64,000 bases of DNA from Terasakiispira papahanaumokuakeensis (GCF_001709345.1 NZ_MDTQ01000001.1:1832584-1896583); one strand, 5' to 3'. Shown: positions 7,702 to 18,124, numbered from the stretch's first letter. Numbers and translations are program-made. The notes: generated from the sequence alone by a model not told the origin.

Positions 7702-9078
7702 ATGCAGCTTAATCTTTCACCTTACGATAAAGACCCGAAATATATCGCCATTTCAAAAGCGATTATAAATCTGATTTCAGAGGAAGAAATCAAGCCAGGT
7801 GAGAAGCTACCCACACACAGGTCGCTAGCCGAATCGCTAGGCGTGACGGCTGGCACTATTTCCAAAGCTTATGATGAGCTTGAACAGCAAGGGTTTGTAA
7901 GTGCGCGTGTCGGTAGCGGTACCTATGTTAGAAATCATGAAATAATTTCACCCCCTTTTCCCTATAGCCAGAATAGCTCTTGCGGGCAAATAGATCTTAG
8001 TCTGGGATTACCGCCTGGAGATCAATTACGCACTGAGGCTATGCGTAAAGCAGTGGAAAGTGTTTCGAGGAACAATAAGAGCATTGCTGATAGCATTATT
8101 TATCACGCGCCCAATGCTTTTAGAGATCAAAAATCTAAGCTTTCCACATGGTTCAAGGGATTGGGAATAGATATTCATCCGGATGAATCGATTATCTCAC
8201 TAGGGGGTCAGCATGGGATTTACTTGGCATTAAACGCTTTAGTGCGCCCTGGAGAGTGTATTGCCGCTGAAAGTTTGACCTACCCTGGCTTCATTAATGC
8301 AGCTCAACAAGCTTGCTTGAAAGTTAAAAGCTTACCGCTCGATCAGGGCACCCTCAATGTTCATGCTCTGGAAAAGTTATGCGAACGAGCACCACCACGG
8401 ATCGTTTATGTCTCGCCAGATCAAAACAATCCTACGGGCGCTTTTATGCCCGAAGAGACAAGGGATACATTAGCTTTTTTGGCAAAAAAATATGGCTTCT
8501 GGATTTTGGAGGATGGTGTCCAATACTTACCGCCGTCATCTAGAGGGACGCCTTTACATACACTGGCTCCAGACAATACGATTTTCATCGCTAGTCTTTC
8601 AAAAATATTGGCCGGAGGACTACGTGTCGGTTTGGTCAAAGCTCCCGCTTCAGTACTCAGCGCTTTGACAGAGTCTATTCGTTCCCACCACTGGATGCCT
8701 GCGCCATTAATGGTCGATATCGCTTGCCAATGGATTATCAGTGGTGATGCGGATAGGGTGTTGAACTGGCAGCTCGATGAGCTACACCATCGTCAGAAAC
8801 TCACCAAGTCTTATCTGTATTGGTTAAGTGTTTCAGGAAATCCATATGGGTCTTATGTCTGGGTCAATATGCCCGATGGGCTGAGAAGCACTACCGTTGT
8901 CGATAGCTTAGCCTCTCAAGGCGTTCTAGTGGCTCACTCTGAGCCTTTTTGTGTTGGCAATACACCGGCCCCTCAAGCCTTCAGGATTAGCACAAGTGCA
9001 GCAAGCTCACGAGGCGAGTTAACCCATGCTTTAAAAATAATCAACTCGACGTTACGCGAGGCAAGTCGTCGGTTGTGA
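7702..9078 (+). CDS. MocR-family transcriptional regulator (GntR wHTH + aminotransferase fold)
   Basis: A 458-aa protein with an N-terminal GntR winged helix (about 10-80; LAESLGVTAGTISKAYDELEQQG, wing RVGSGTYV). A linker joins it to a class I aminotransferase-like domain (about 105-455). The PLP-binding lysine is Lys301 in ASLSKILAGG, and the PDQNNPTG motif is present. MocR proteins sense PLP or amino-acid adducts and usually control divergent genes for amino-acid, vitamin or transport functions. The ATG at 7702 follows GGTGAG. It faces away from the GNAT-U32-HDO-LysE operon, its likely target. Base composition is slightly AT-rich. Confidence 0.88.
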   Translation: MQLNLSPYDKDPKYIAISKAIINLISEEEIKPGEKLPTHRSLAESLGVTAGTISKAYDELEQQGFVSARVGSGTYVRNHEIISPPFPYSQNSSCGQIDLSLGLPPGDQLRTEAMRKAVESVSRNNKSIADSIIYHAPNAFRDQKSKLSTWFKGLGIDIHPDESIISLGGQHGIYLALNALVRPGECIAAESLTYPGFINAAQQACLKVKSLPLDQGTLNVHALEKLCERAPPRIVYVSPDQNNPTGAFMPEETRDTLAFLAKKYGFWILEDGVQYLPPSSRGTPLHTLAPDNTIFIASLSKILAGGLRVGLVKAPASVLSALTESIRSHHWMPAPLMVDIACQWIISGDADRVLNWQLDELHHRQKLTKSYLYWLSVSGNPYGSYVWVNMPDGLRSTTVVDSLASQGVLVAHSEPFCVGNTPAPQAFRISTSAASSRGELTHALKIINSTLREASRRL

Positions 9079-9176
9079 CCATTTGGCAGCGTATAGGGAT
9101 GACATACGCTTAAATTGAACCACTTCAGAAAGCGACCAAGAGTGGTTCTCCATGTGCGGTTTATCGGAATTTCAGG

Positions 9177-10691
9177 ATGCTAGAATATACCGTCAAGAAG
9201 ATTCTACAGGCTCGAGTCTACGAAGCTGCTCGGGAAACGCCACTTTCACCGGCCCCTTTTCTGTCCCGCCGATTCGACAACAACATTCTGATTAAGCGCG
9301 AGGACCTCCAACCGGTCTACTCTTTCAAAATTCGCGGCGCCTACAACAAGTTGGTTCAACTCAGCGACGAACAAAAAGACAGGGGCGTGATTACCGCCTC
9401 GGCGGGGAATCATGCTCAGGGGCTGGCCTTGGCGGCCAAACTGCTGGGTGTCAAGGCAGTCATCGTAATGCCCCGCATCACGCCGGAGATCAAGGTCGTT
9501 GCAGTACGTGCTCAGGGCGCCAAAGTGGTCCTCAAGGGTGATGCATTTGGCGAGGCGGTGGCTCATGCCCAGGAGCTGATCGAAGGGCACGGCTACACCT
9601 ACATCCCGCCGTTCGACGACATCGACGTCATCGCCGGTCAGGGCACCGTGGCGGTGGAGATCTTGCGGCAAAATCCCGGCCGAATAGACGCTATCTTCGT
9701 GCCGGTGGGTGGCGGTGGACTGATCGCCGGCGTGGCAGCCTATGTGAAGTACCTGCGCCCAGAGATCAAGGTGATCGGCGTAGAATCCGAAGACAGCGCC
9801 AGCCTCAAAGCAGCCTTAGACACAGGTGAGCGCGTACAACTGGACCAGGTCGGGGTGTTCGCCGAAGGCGTGGCGGTGGCCCAGGTCGGTAAGTCGCCCT
9901 TCACAGTGATGCGCGACTTGGTGGATAGCATCATCACCGTTAACACCGACGAGATGTGCGCAGCAGTAAAGGACATCTTCGAGGACACCCGCGCGGTTTC
10001 CGAGACCTCCGGCGCCCTGTCGCTGGCCGGCCTCAAGAAGTACATCCAGCAGACCAGCGCCAGCGGCGAGACCCTGGTGTGCATCAATTCCGGCGCCAAC
10101 ACTAACTTCGACCGCCTGCAACACATCGCCGAACGCACCGAGCTGGGCGAGCAGCGCGAGGCGATCCTGGCGGTAACCATCCCCGAGCGGCCGAGCAGCT
10201 TCAAGACATTCTGCCGCACCATCGGCCAGCGCATGGTCACTGAGTTCAGTTACCGTTATGCCGATCCCGAGCAGGCGCACATCTTTGTTGGGATTCAGAT
10301 CAAGCTTGGGGGTGAAGATCGCCAAGCGGTGATCGACAAGCTGCGCGAAGCGGGCTATCCAGTGGAAGATCTCACTGACAACGAGCTGGCTAAGCTGCAC
10401 TTGCGTCATCTGGTCGGCGGCCGCCCCCAAGAACGCTTCGATGAGGAGGTCTATCGCTTCGAGTTCCCAGAACGCCCCGGCGCACTAATGAACTTTCTCA
10501 CCCACCTGCCCCACGACTGGAACATCTCGCTGTTCCACTACCGCAACCATGGCGCCGCCTACGGTCGAGTGTTGGTGGGCATGCAGTTACCGGAAGACGA
10601 TCGCGGACACGCCGAGGAGCATTTCGACGAGATCGGCTATCGCTACTGGAAAGAGTCGGACAATCCTGCCTATCGCTTTTTTATGAAATAA
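9177..10691 (+). CDS. ilvA: Threonine ammonia-lyase, biosynthetic type
   Basis: A 504-aa protein of the full-length E. coli IlvA type. The fold II PLP domain (1-320) has Lys51 in YSFKIRGAYNK, and a glycine loop reads VGGGGLIAG. Two C-terminal ACT-like regulatory domains (about 325-415 and 420-504) normally give isoleucine feedback control. It converts threonine to 2-oxobutyrate, the first isoleucine step. It lies inside the 34-bp repeat-bounded island, and its GC-rich codons (runs of GCC/CGC/CTG) differ sharply from the AT-rich genes beside it. It therefore probably has a separate origin. It could be the housekeeping copy or an extra one for precursor supply or resistance. Confidence 0.93.
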   Translation: MLEYTVKKILQARVYEAARETPLSPAPFLSRRFDNNILIKREDLQPVYSFKIRGAYNKLVQLSDEQKDRGVITASAGNHAQGLALAAKLLGVKAVIVMPRITPEIKVVAVRAQGAKVVLKGDAFGEAVAHAQELIEGHGYTYIPPFDDIDVIAGQGTVAVEILRQNPGRIDAIFVPVGGGGLIAGVAAYVKYLRPEIKVIGVESEDSASLKAALDTGERVQLDQVGVFAEGVAVAQVGKSPFTVMRDLVDSIITVNTDEMCAAVKDIFEDTRAVSETSGALSLAGLKKYIQQTSASGETLVCINSGANTNFDRLQHIAERTELGEQREAILAVTIPERPSSFKTFCRTIGQRMVTEFSYRYADPEQAHIFVGIQIKLGGEDRQAVIDKLREAGYPVEDLTDNELAKLHLRHLVGGRPQERFDEEVYRFEFPERPGALMNFLTHLPHDWNISLFHYRNHGAAYGRVLVGMQLPEDDRGHAEEHFDEIGYRYWKESDNPAYRFFMK

Positions 10692-10782
10692 TCATACACA
10701 TGGATTGGCAAAGATCACTTTTAAGTCTTTCTAATCATAAGGAATATATGTCGTAGTGTTCACTTTTAGCTTAGGAGATCCC

Positions 10783-10813
10783 GCACACCCTCTGCAGCGA
10801 ATGCGGGGTGTGC
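10783..10813 (+). terminator. Stem-loop after ilvA
   Basis: GCACACCC (10783-10790) and GGGTGTGC (10806-10813) form an 8-bp stem; an alternative pairing CCCGCA/TGCGGG overlaps it. No T-run follows. It lies between ilvA and the convergent yjiH. Confidence 0.35.
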
Positions 10814-10864
10814 TCGTGGCTCGATATCAAAAGCTGAATATGCAAAAACAGGCCATTTAAAGTA

Positions 10865-10898
10865 CTCAACCCATCATCGATTGCACCCAATAACCGGT
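10865..10898 (-). repeat. Right 34-bp direct repeat: intact yjiH 3' end
   Basis: This is the stop codon and last codons of yjiH plus a few bases. It matches 3861-3894 with two mismatches, in the same orientation. The intervening 7 kb holds the MocR/HDO cluster and ilvA. The intact gene lies on this side, as when an element integrates at a gene's 3' end. Confidence 0.75.
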
Positions 10899-12188
10899 GG
10901 GAATGGCTAGCAGTAGGCTTAAGGCCACGCGGATAAACCACACCACGAGCATGCGGCCGATGGAAATCGGAATGCTCGTGGAGAGAATGCATGGAATGGA
11001 GGCGGAGAAGAAGAGCACCGCTGAGACGGAGACAACGCCTGCAGCAAAGCGTGCGACGAAATCAGCTTGGGCCATCAGCAGGGCCGGTAAAAACATTTCG
11101 GCCAGCCCCGCAGCAGCGGCTTGAGAGAGGGCTGCTGCGTCGTTAATGCCCCATACCGCCACCAGCGGATAAAACAGCCAGCCCAACCATTCAAAGAAAG
11201 GCGTGTATTTGGCCACCATTAAGCCCAGCAACCCGACTGACATGATGGAAGGCAGGATGCTAATGGCCATCACGAATCCTTCTTTGAAGTTCAGCGCAAC
11301 ACTTTTATGCAACGCAGGGGCTTTGGCCGCCACGTCAAGCCCTGTCTGCCATGCCAATGGTAGCCGTTGGCCTGACACGGCAACGGGCTCGCCCGCTTCG
11401 ACACGATCATCCATCCGCGATAAGGGCGGTAAACGCACGGTTAAAGCCGTCACTACAAAGGTAATCACAAGGGTGAGCCAGAAGTAAGCATTCCAGACCC
11501 CCATCAGATCCAAGGTGCGTGCCACGATAATCATAAAAGTCGCGGACACGGTGGAGAATCCCGTCGCGATAATGGCGGCTTCTCGCGCCGAGTATTGCCC
11601 CGCCTGGTAGACCCGGTTGGTAATCAATAGACCAATCGAGTAGCTGCCAACAAAAGAGGCCACCGCATCAATGGCCGAGCGCCCCGGCGTTCGCCAGATC
11701 GGCCGCATCACGGGCTGAACCAGCACGCCGATAAATTCAAGCAGCCCATAACTGATCAATAAAGCGAGGAAAATAGCGCCAATCGGTACGATCAAGCCAA
11801 CCGGGATGACGAGTTTTTGAAATAGAAAAGGCAGCATGTCAGGCGCTTGCAAGAAAGCAGGCCCCCAACCGGTCAGTGCCATCAGTGCCGCGATCACCCC
11901 AAGCCATTTCAGCACGGTGAAGATGCACTCTGTCACATTACGATTCCAATGGCCTTTCAGCAGCGGATAAACCGCACCGGCCACAATCAGCGCCAATGCA
12001 TAAACACCACTGGCTTCACCTAAAACGCTTTTTGCGCCAGTCACCAGGTGATCGAGCAATATCGTGCTGCGACCTTGTATTTCAACGGGGATGAAGAAAA
12101 TCAGTATGCCTAATGCACTGGGGAAAAATAACTTAAAGATCTGAGCGAATGGGGGTCGCTGGGGGGATAAGGGACTTGAAGGGCGCAT
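10866..12188 (-). CDS. yjiH: YjiH-family membrane protein (nucleoside-recognition/GATE domain)
   Basis: A 440-aa polytopic membrane protein with about ten hydrophobic segments. It resembles the YjiH family, which carries a GATE (nucleoside-recognition) domain; SFVGSYSIGLLITNRVY and FSTVSATFMIIVAR are conserved-looking blocks. The family is a set of uncharacterised transporters often found beside hut or other amino-acid catabolic genes. It diverges from hutI, and a perfect HutC-type palindrome lies 133 bp before its start. It is therefore probably induced with histidine catabolism and may move histidine, urocanate or a breakdown product. Its 3' end was the insertion point of the neighbouring island. 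Confidence 0.8.
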   Translation of the reverse strand: MRPSSPLSPQRPPFAQIFKLFFPSALGILIFFIPVEIQGRSTILLDHLVTGAKSVLGEASGVYALALIVAGAVYPLLKGHWNRNVTECIFTVLKWLGVIAALMALTGWGPAFLQAPDMLPFLFQKLVIPVGLIVPIGAIFLALLISYGLLEFIGVLVQPVMRPIWRTPGRSAIDAVASFVGSYSIGLLITNRVYQAGQYSAREAAIIATGFSTVSATFMIIVARTLDLMGVWNAYFWLTLVITFVVTALTVRLPPLSRMDDRVEAGEPVAVSGQRLPLAWQTGLDVAAKAPALHKSVALNFKEGFVMAISILPSIMSVGLLGLMVAKYTPFFEWLGWLFYPLVAVWGINDAAALSQAAAAGLAEMFLPALLMAQADFVARFAAGVVSVSAVLFFSASIPCILSTSIPISIGRMLVVWFIRVALSLLLAIPTGYWVQSMMG

Positions 12189-12320
12189 GAATATGCCTCT
12201 TGTTGTATGTCGCGTGAGTAGGGCTTGGCTACAGTGATCGCTTCACCATGCAAGGCCCAATAGCGCTCGCTTTTTGTTCTAACGTCTCTGTTTCTAATGC
12301 CTCGGTTCCTTGTGCCACAA

Positions 12321-12330
12321 TGTATATACA
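12321..12330. promoter_or_regulatory. HutC operator before yjiH
   Basis: A perfect palindrome TGTATATACA, the core of known HutC binding sites in Pseudomonas. It lies in the 437-bp yjiH-hutI intergenic region, nearer yjiH. The rest of that region is AT-rich with no gene I can support. Confidence 0.7.
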
Positions 12331-12538
12331 TATCAAGCTAAATTGAAGTAAATCGGCTACTCACCTAAACCGACATTAGTCTAATAAAACCATTTTTAAA
12401 ACCGAAAAAATCACCAAAAAATAATATCAACTCATTGTTTTTATTGAAAAAATATAAAAATCAATTTTTCGACGCCCGGCGCCTTCAGGTTATTTTTTCA
12501 TCGACCATCTTGACGAACCCTGTCATCCATCGCTTAAC

Positions 12539-12548
12539 TGTATATACA
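12539..12548. promoter_or_regulatory. HutC operator before hutI
   Basis: A second perfect TGTATATACA palindrome, 78 bp upstream of the hutI start, placed to control the hutIGUH operon. Confidence 0.72.
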
Positions 12549-12625
12549 TTATGATTTGACATGAATCATTCAAGATCCATTTTGATTCCAGATGATGCGA
12601 TCACCATGATGAAGAGGAGCGCCCT

Positions 12626-13840
12626 ATGTCGAATGCAATGAGTCGGTGCCTGTGGCGCGACATCATCATCTTTGATGGCCTCAGAACACGGCCTGAACCC
12701 ATGGCAGTGATCACCGAGGGGGCCAGGATCATCACCTTGTCACCGATGAGTGAATTTGATGAGCAGTGGGCCAAAGACTGTACGGAGATGGGGCGCGGTG
12801 GCGTGATGACGCCAGGCTTAGTGGATTGCCACACTCACCTGATTTTCGGTGGCTCCCGAGCGGAAGAGTTTGAGGCGCGGCTTGAAGGGGCCAGCTATGA
12901 AGAGATCGCCAAAAAGGGCGGCGGCATTATCAGTACGGTTCGCGCCACCCGCGCCGCCAGTGAAGATGAGCTGTTCAGGCTGGCCCAACCTCGTCTTGAA
13001 GCCCTAATGGCCGAGGGTGTGACCAGTGTAGAAATCAAATCGGGCTATGGGCTGACCCTCGAAGATGAACTCAAAATGCTCAGGGTGGCACGCCGTCTTG
13101 GTGAGCGCTTTCCCATCCAAGTGGTAACCACATTATTGGGCGCGCATGCGCTACCGCCTGAATACCAAGATCAGAGTGATGCTTACGTCGATTTAGTATG
13201 CCAAGAGATGATTCCGGCAGCAGCGGCTGCAGGCTTGGCCGACGCGGTGGATGTTTTTTGCGAAAAAATTGCGTTTTCTGTCGAGCAGTGTGAACGGATC
13301 TTTAAGGCTGCCCAACAGCATGGCCTGCCCATTAAGATCCATGCCGAGCAGCTCTCGAACCTTGGCGGAACCGCGATGGCAGCACGTCACGGCGCCCTTT
13401 CTGCCGATCATATTGAATACTTAGACGATCATGGCATTGCCGCTATGCGTGAGGCCAACACGGTCGCGGTGATCCTGCCGGGCGCTTTCCACACCTTGCG
13501 CGAGACACAACAACCGCCGATTGAGGCTCTGCGCCAAGCGGGTGTGCCCATGGCCATTGCCACCGATGCCAACCCCGGTAGCTCCCCTCTCTTTATGCCC
13601 ACGCTGATGCTCAACTTGGCTTGCACGCTGTTTCGTATGACGCCCCAAGAAGCCCTGGCAGGGATGACCGCGCATGGCGCCACGGCATTGGGATTAGAAG
13701 GGCTCGGTCGCCTCTACGAAGGGGCCGTGGCCAATCTTTGTGTGTGGGATGTCGAGACCCCCGCCGAGCTGGCTTATGCCGTACAGCCCGGACGGTTACG
13801 ACACCGTTTATTCCAAGGAGTCATCACCCATGGTCTCTAA
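12626..13840 (+). CDS. hutI: Imidazolonepropionase
   Basis: A 404-aa amidohydrolase catalysing hydrolysis of 4-imidazolone-5-propionate to N-formimidoyl-glutamate, the third step of histidine breakdown. Metal and catalytic motifs are visible: [30 protein letters not shown] and [10 protein letters not shown]. The ATG at 12626 has GAGGAG about 8 bp upstream. It is the first gene of hutI-hutG-hutU-hutH and overlaps hutG by 11 bp. Full length for the family. Confidence 0.96.
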   Translation: MSNAMSRCLWRDIIIFDGLRTRPEPMAVITEGARIITLSPMSEFDEQWAKDCTEMGRGGVMTPGLVDCHTHLIFGGSRAEEFEARLEGASYEEIAKKGGGIISTVRATRAASEDELFRLAQPRLEALMAEGVTSVEIKSGYGLTLEDELKMLRVARRLGERFPIQVVTTLLGAHALPPEYQDQSDAYVDLVCQEMIPAAAAAGLADAVDVFCEKIAFSVEQCERIFKAAQQHGLPIKIHAEQLSNLGGTAMAARHGALSADHIEYLDDHGIAAMREANTVAVILPGAFHTLRETQQPPIEALRQAGVPMAIATDANPGSSPLFMPTLMLNLACTLFRMTPQEALAGMTAHGATALGLEGLGRLYEGAVANLCVWDVETPAELAYAVQPGRLRHRLFQGVITHGL

Positions 13841-14792
13841 TACGACACCTCTCACAAGCCTCGATATGTCTCCTTGGACGGGCCGTATTGACCCGGAAGC
13901 GAATAGCGAACGCTGGCATCAGAAGATTCAACCGCTCACTGAAGCCGCGCCATCAGGCTGTGCCTTACTGGGCTTTGAAAGTGATGCGGGCGTGGCCCGA
14001 AATAAAGGGCGTACCGGGGCGGTACAAGGGCCTGCGGCCATGCGCCAAGCATTGGCGCCGCTGGCGTGGCATCGCCATGCCCCGGCTTATGATGCGGGCA
14101 ATATTCGTTGTGAAGACGATGCGCTGGAAAGTGCTCAACAACAACTGGCTGATCGCGTCGCCGAGTTACTCGAAGCGGGTCACTTGCCCATTGTCATGGG
14201 GGGTGGGCACGAAGTGGCCTTTGGCAGCTGGTCAGGGCTGGCTCAATACCTCCACCCACAAGGTGAGCCAGCGCCTCATATCGGTATTATCAATTTCGAT
14301 GCTCACTTTGATCTGCGCGATCCCTCTCATGTGCATTCTTCGGGCACGCCCTTTGCGCAAATTGCTCACGAATGCGCTCAACGCCATTGGCCTTTTAAGT
14401 ATGCCTGCTTAGGCGTTAGCCGAGCCGCCAATACTCAGGCCCTGTTCAACCGTGCAGCCCAGCTTGATGTTTTGGTGCGCGAGGACCGGGACTTTCAACC
14501 CGAGCAAATGAGTGACATTCGGCGCGATCTGAAAAGCTTTATCGACGCCTGTGATCACCTCTATCTCACCCTGGATCTGGATGTACTCCCGGCGGCAGAG
14601 GCCCCTGGTGTCAGCGCGCCTGCTGCACGGGGCGTCTCACTGAGTTTGATCGAGCCTTTGATCGATCTCATTCGCGATAGCGGCAAGCTTCGCCTTGCCG
14701 ATATCGCCGAACTTAACCCCCAGCATGATATCGACAATCGTACCGCCCGTGCCGCCGCCAGGGTGATTTTTCAATTGGCCCTGGAGCGCTAG
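13830..14792 (+). CDS. hutG: Formimidoylglutamase
   Basis: A 320-aa arginase-family enzyme hydrolysing N-formimidoyl-glutamate to glutamate and formamide, the last step of this hut route. Manganese-binding motifs [18 protein letters not shown] and [12 protein letters not shown] are present. The start is ATG 13830, inside the end of hutI, with AAGGAG at 13815-13820; a longer in-frame version beginning at 13740 has no such site. Presence of this one-step enzyme rather than HutF plus a deformylase defines the pathway. Confidence 0.93.
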   Translation: MVSNTTPLTSLDMSPWTGRIDPEANSERWHQKIQPLTEAAPSGCALLGFESDAGVARNKGRTGAVQGPAAMRQALAPLAWHRHAPAYDAGNIRCEDDALESAQQQLADRVAELLEAGHLPIVMGGGHEVAFGSWSGLAQYLHPQGEPAPHIGIINFDAHFDLRDPSHVHSSGTPFAQIAHECAQRHWPFKYACLGVSRAANTQALFNRAAQLDVLVREDRDFQPEQMSDIRRDLKSFIDACDHLYLTLDLDVLPAAEAPGVSAPAARGVSLSLIEPLIDLIRDSGKLRLADIAELNPQHDIDNRTARAAARVIFQLALER

Positions 14793-14865
14793 CACCGGGC
14801 ATTGCGAACGATTCGTCACCACGATTCATCATCCACGAACAAACGTTTAATAAAGGAATTTTGTC

Positions 14866-16575
14866 ATGTCCCACCATAAACGCCATGATGCCTCCCGTCA
14901 GATTGCTGCACCGACAGGTAGCCAGCTCAGCTGCAAAAGTTGGTTGACTGAAGCGCCCATGCGAATGCTGATGAACAACCTTCATCCTGATGTTGCAGAG
15001 CGCCCTGAAGACTTAGTGGTCTATGGCGGCATTGGCCGTGCCGCCCGTGATTGGGACTGTTATGACAAAATTATCGAGACCTTGCAGCGTTTGGAAGATC
15101 ACCAAACCTTGCTGATCCAATCAGGGAAACCGGTCGGTGTCTTTGAAACTCACCAAGATGCGCCGCGAGTGCTGATTGCCAACTCTAACTTGGTGCCCGC
15201 TTGGGCCAACTGGGAGCACTTCAACGAGCTGGATCAAAAAGGCTTGATGATGTACGGCCAGATGACCGCCGGTTCTTGGATCTATATCGGTTCTCAGGGC
15301 ATTGTCCAAGGCACCTATGAAACTTTTGTGGAAGCCGGTCGCCAGCACTTTGATGGTGATCTGACAGGTCGCTGGATTCTGACTGCTGGTTTGGGTGGTA
15401 TGGGCGGTGCTCAACCCCTCGCGGCAACGCTCGCCGGGGCCTGCTCACTTAATATCGAGTGCCAGCAAAGCAGTATCGATTTTCGTCTACGCACGCGTTA
15501 TCTGGATGAGCAAGCGGACGATCTGGATGATGCACTGGCCCGGATTGAACGCTACACCGCCGAAGGCAAAGCCATCTCTATTGGTCTATGTGCCAATGCT
15601 GCCGATGTGCTGCCGGAGCTGGTCAAGCGGGGCGTCAAGCCTGATATGGTGACGGATCAAACCAGCGCCCATGATCCCTTGCACGGCTACCTGCCCTCCG
15701 GTTGGACATGGGACGAGTACGTCACTCGTGGCCAATCCGAACCTCAGGCCACCGTTAAAGCCGCCAAGCAATCAATGGCCGTTCATGTACAAGCCATGCT
15801 CGACTTCCAGAAGATGGGCATTCCCACCTTCGATTACGGCAACAATATTCGCCAAATGGCCCAAGAAGAAGGCGTCGAGAATGCCTTTGATTTCCCCGGT
15901 TTCGTACCAGCCTATATTCGCCCCTTATTCTGTCAGGGTATCGGTCCCTTCCGCTGGGCGGCACTGTCGGGTGATCCGGAAGATATTTACAAGACCGATC
16001 AAAAAGTTAAAGAACTGATTCCTGACGATCCGCACCTCCACAACTGGCTGGATATGGCCCGCGAGCGTATCAGTTTTCAAGGCTTGCCCGCCCGTATCTG
16101 CTGGGTCGGTTTAAAAGATCGCGCGCGTTTGGGTCAGGCCTTCAATGAGATGGTTAAAAATGGAGAACTGAAAGCCCCGGTGGTCATTGGTCGTGATCAC
16201 CTGGATTCGGGCTCGGTCGCCAGCCCTAACCGCGAAACGGAATCGATGAAAGATGGCTCCGATGCTGTCTCTGATTGGCCCCTGCTCAATGCCTTACTGA
16301 ACACGGCAGGTGGCGCCACTTGGGTCTCCCTGCACCATGGCGGCGGCGTCGGCATGGGCTATTCCCAGCACGCAGGCGTGGTGATTGTGGCCGATGGTAG
16401 CGAAGCGGCTCATGCACGCTTAGGCCGGGTATTGCGTAACGACCCCGGTACTGGGGTGATGCGCCATGCAGATGCGGGCTACGAAATTGCCCAAGCCTCT
16501 GCCCGTGAGAACGGACTCGATTTACCGATGCAGGGTCTGCTCTCTCAATCCCCGTCTTCTCAGTCACAGGAGTAA
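14866..16575 (+). CDS. hutU: Urocanate hydratase
   Basis: A 569-aa cytosolic enzyme that hydrates urocanate to imidazolonepropionate using tightly bound NAD+ as electrophile. Typical blocks include [28 protein letters not shown] (dinucleotide site), [12 protein letters not shown] and [15 protein letters not shown]. The ATG at 14866 is preceded by AAAGGAA. It lies 73 bp after hutG and 5 bp before hutH. Family length is normal. Confidence 0.96.
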   Translation: MSHHKRHDASRQIAAPTGSQLSCKSWLTEAPMRMLMNNLHPDVAERPEDLVVYGGIGRAARDWDCYDKIIETLQRLEDHQTLLIQSGKPVGVFETHQDAPRVLIANSNLVPAWANWEHFNELDQKGLMMYGQMTAGSWIYIGSQGIVQGTYETFVEAGRQHFDGDLTGRWILTAGLGGMGGAQPLAATLAGACSLNIECQQSSIDFRLRTRYLDEQADDLDDALARIERYTAEGKAISIGLCANAADVLPELVKRGVKPDMVTDQTSAHDPLHGYLPSGWTWDEYVTRGQSEPQATVKAAKQSMAVHVQAMLDFQKMGIPTFDYGNNIRQMAQEEGVENAFDFPGFVPAYIRPLFCQGIGPFRWAALSGDPEDIYKTDQKVKELIPDDPHLHNWLDMARERISFQGLPARICWVGLKDRARLGQAFNEMVKNGELKAPVVIGRDHLDSGSVASPNRETESMKDGSDAVSDWPLLNALLNTAGGATWVSLHHGGGVGMGYSQHAGVVIVADGSEAAHARLGRVLRNDPGTGVMRHADAGYEIAQASARENGLDLPMQGLLSQSPSSQSQE

Positions 16576-16580
16576 GCACC

Positions 16581-18116
16581 ATGGCCCATCTAGAGATTCA
16601 GCCCGGCAAAATGACCTTGGCACAAGCTCGACAGGTGTTCCAATCCCCGGTCAAGGTCAGTTTGTCCGATAGTGCCAACGAAGAGATTCAAAAAAGTGTC
16701 GATTGCGTCAACCGTGTCGTCGATCACAACCGTACGGTTTACGGCATTAACACCGGCTTTGGGCTGCTGGCTCAAACCCGTATTGAAAACAATGACCTTG
16801 AAGCACTCCAACGCTCATTGGTCTTATCCCATGCCACTGGCGTCGGTGCTGCGTTAGATGATCGGCTGGTCCGGCTGATCATGGTGTTGAAGGTCAATAG
16901 CCTGGCCCGTGGTTTTTCAGGTATTCGCCGCCAAGTGCTTGATGCGTTGATCGCCCTGATCAACGCAGAGGTCTATCCTCATATTCCCCTCAAAGGCTCG
17001 GTGGGCGCCTCCGGTGATTTAGCGCCCTTGGCCCATATGAGTGTGGTACTGATCGGCGAAGGCAAAGCGCGCTATCAAGGGGAATGGATCACAGCCAAAG
17101 AAGCCCTGAGCATTGCAGGCCTTGAACCTATCGCGCTGGCGCCCAAAGAGGGGCTAGCACTGCTCAATGGCACTCAGGTCTCCACGGCTTACGCCCTACG
17201 TGGGCTATTCGAGGCGGAAGATTTATATGCCGCCGCCACCGTCTGCGGGGCTTTAACGGTTGAAGCAACGCTGGGCTCACGCGCCCCCTTTGATGCCCGG
17301 ATTCATGCGGTTCGCGGACAACGAGGGCAAATCGATGCCGCTGCGGCCTACCGCCACTTACTCGGCGAAACGAGTGAGATTGGGCACTCCCATGCGGACT
17401 GCGACAAAGTGCAGGACCCCTACTCCCTTCGCTGTCAGCCACAGGTGATGGGCGGCGCCCTCACCCAAATTCGCAATGTGGCTGAGATCCTCGAAGTTGA
17501 AGCCAACGCCGTTTCCGACAACCCGCTCGTGTTTGCCGATGATGATGAGATTATTTCAGGCGGCAACTTCCACGCCGAACCCGTCGCGATGGCTTCAGAT
17601 AACTTAGCGTTAGCCATTGCTGAAATCGGCGCCCTGGCCGAGCGGCGCATTTCGCTGATGATGGACAAGCATATGTCTCAGCTTCCGCCTTTCTTAGTTG
17701 AAAATGGGGGCGTCAACTCCGGCTTTATGATCGCTCAAGTCACTGCCGCCGCGCTGGCCAGTGAAAATAAAGCCCTTGCCCACCCCCACAGCGTTGACAG
17801 CTTGCCCACCTCCGCCAATCAGGAAGACCACGTCTCGATGGCACCGTCTGCGGGCAAACGACTCTGGGAGATGGCCGAAAACGTGCGCAACATTCTGGCC
17901 ATTGAATGGCTAGGGGCTTGCCAAGGGTTGGATATGCGGCATGGGCTCACCACCTCGGCCCCACTCGAACAAGCCCGCCAGCAATTACGCGAGCAGGTCA
18001 CCCATTACGAGCAAGACCGCTTCTTTGCGCCTGACATTGAGAGGGCTTGTGAGCTACTGGCGGCCCGGACGCTCAACCCGCTGCTTAATGCAGGCCTTTT
18101 ACCCAGCCTGCATTAA
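16581..18116 (+). CDS. hutH: Histidine ammonia-lyase
   Basis: A 511-aa enzyme converting histidine to urocanate and ammonia. The MIO prosthetic group would form from Ala143-Ser144-Gly145 in [12 protein letters not shown]. Other family blocks are [16 protein letters not shown] and [14 protein letters not shown]. Last gene of the hutIGUH operon, 5 bp after hutU. Normal length. Confidence 0.96.
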   Translation: MAHLEIQPGKMTLAQARQVFQSPVKVSLSDSANEEIQKSVDCVNRVVDHNRTVYGINTGFGLLAQTRIENNDLEALQRSLVLSHATGVGAALDDRLVRLIMVLKVNSLARGFSGIRRQVLDALIALINAEVYPHIPLKGSVGASGDLAPLAHMSVVLIGEGKARYQGEWITAKEALSIAGLEPIALAPKEGLALLNGTQVSTAYALRGLFEAEDLYAAATVCGALTVEATLGSRAPFDARIHAVRGQRGQIDAAAAYRHLLGETSEIGHSHADCDKVQDPYSLRCQPQVMGGALTQIRNVAEILEVEANAVSDNPLVFADDDEIISGGNFHAEPVAMASDNLALAIAEIGALAERRISLMMDKHMSQLPPFLVENGGVNSGFMIAQVTAAALASENKALAHPHSVDSLPTSANQEDHVSMAPSAGKRLWEMAENVRNILAIEWLGACQGLDMRHGLTTSAPLEQARQQLREQVTHYEQDRFFAPDIERACELLAARTLNPLLNAGLLPSLH

Positions 18117-18124
18117 TCACACTT

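Noticed and set aside
9089-9147. Possible transcription attenuator in the ilvA leader
   Set aside because: Two weak stems exist, but there is no leader peptide with Ile/Val/Leu codon runs and no terminator T-run.
9246-10430. Long minus-strand open frames opposite ilvA
   Set aside because: They are shadows of the GC-rich ilvA codons and have no family features.
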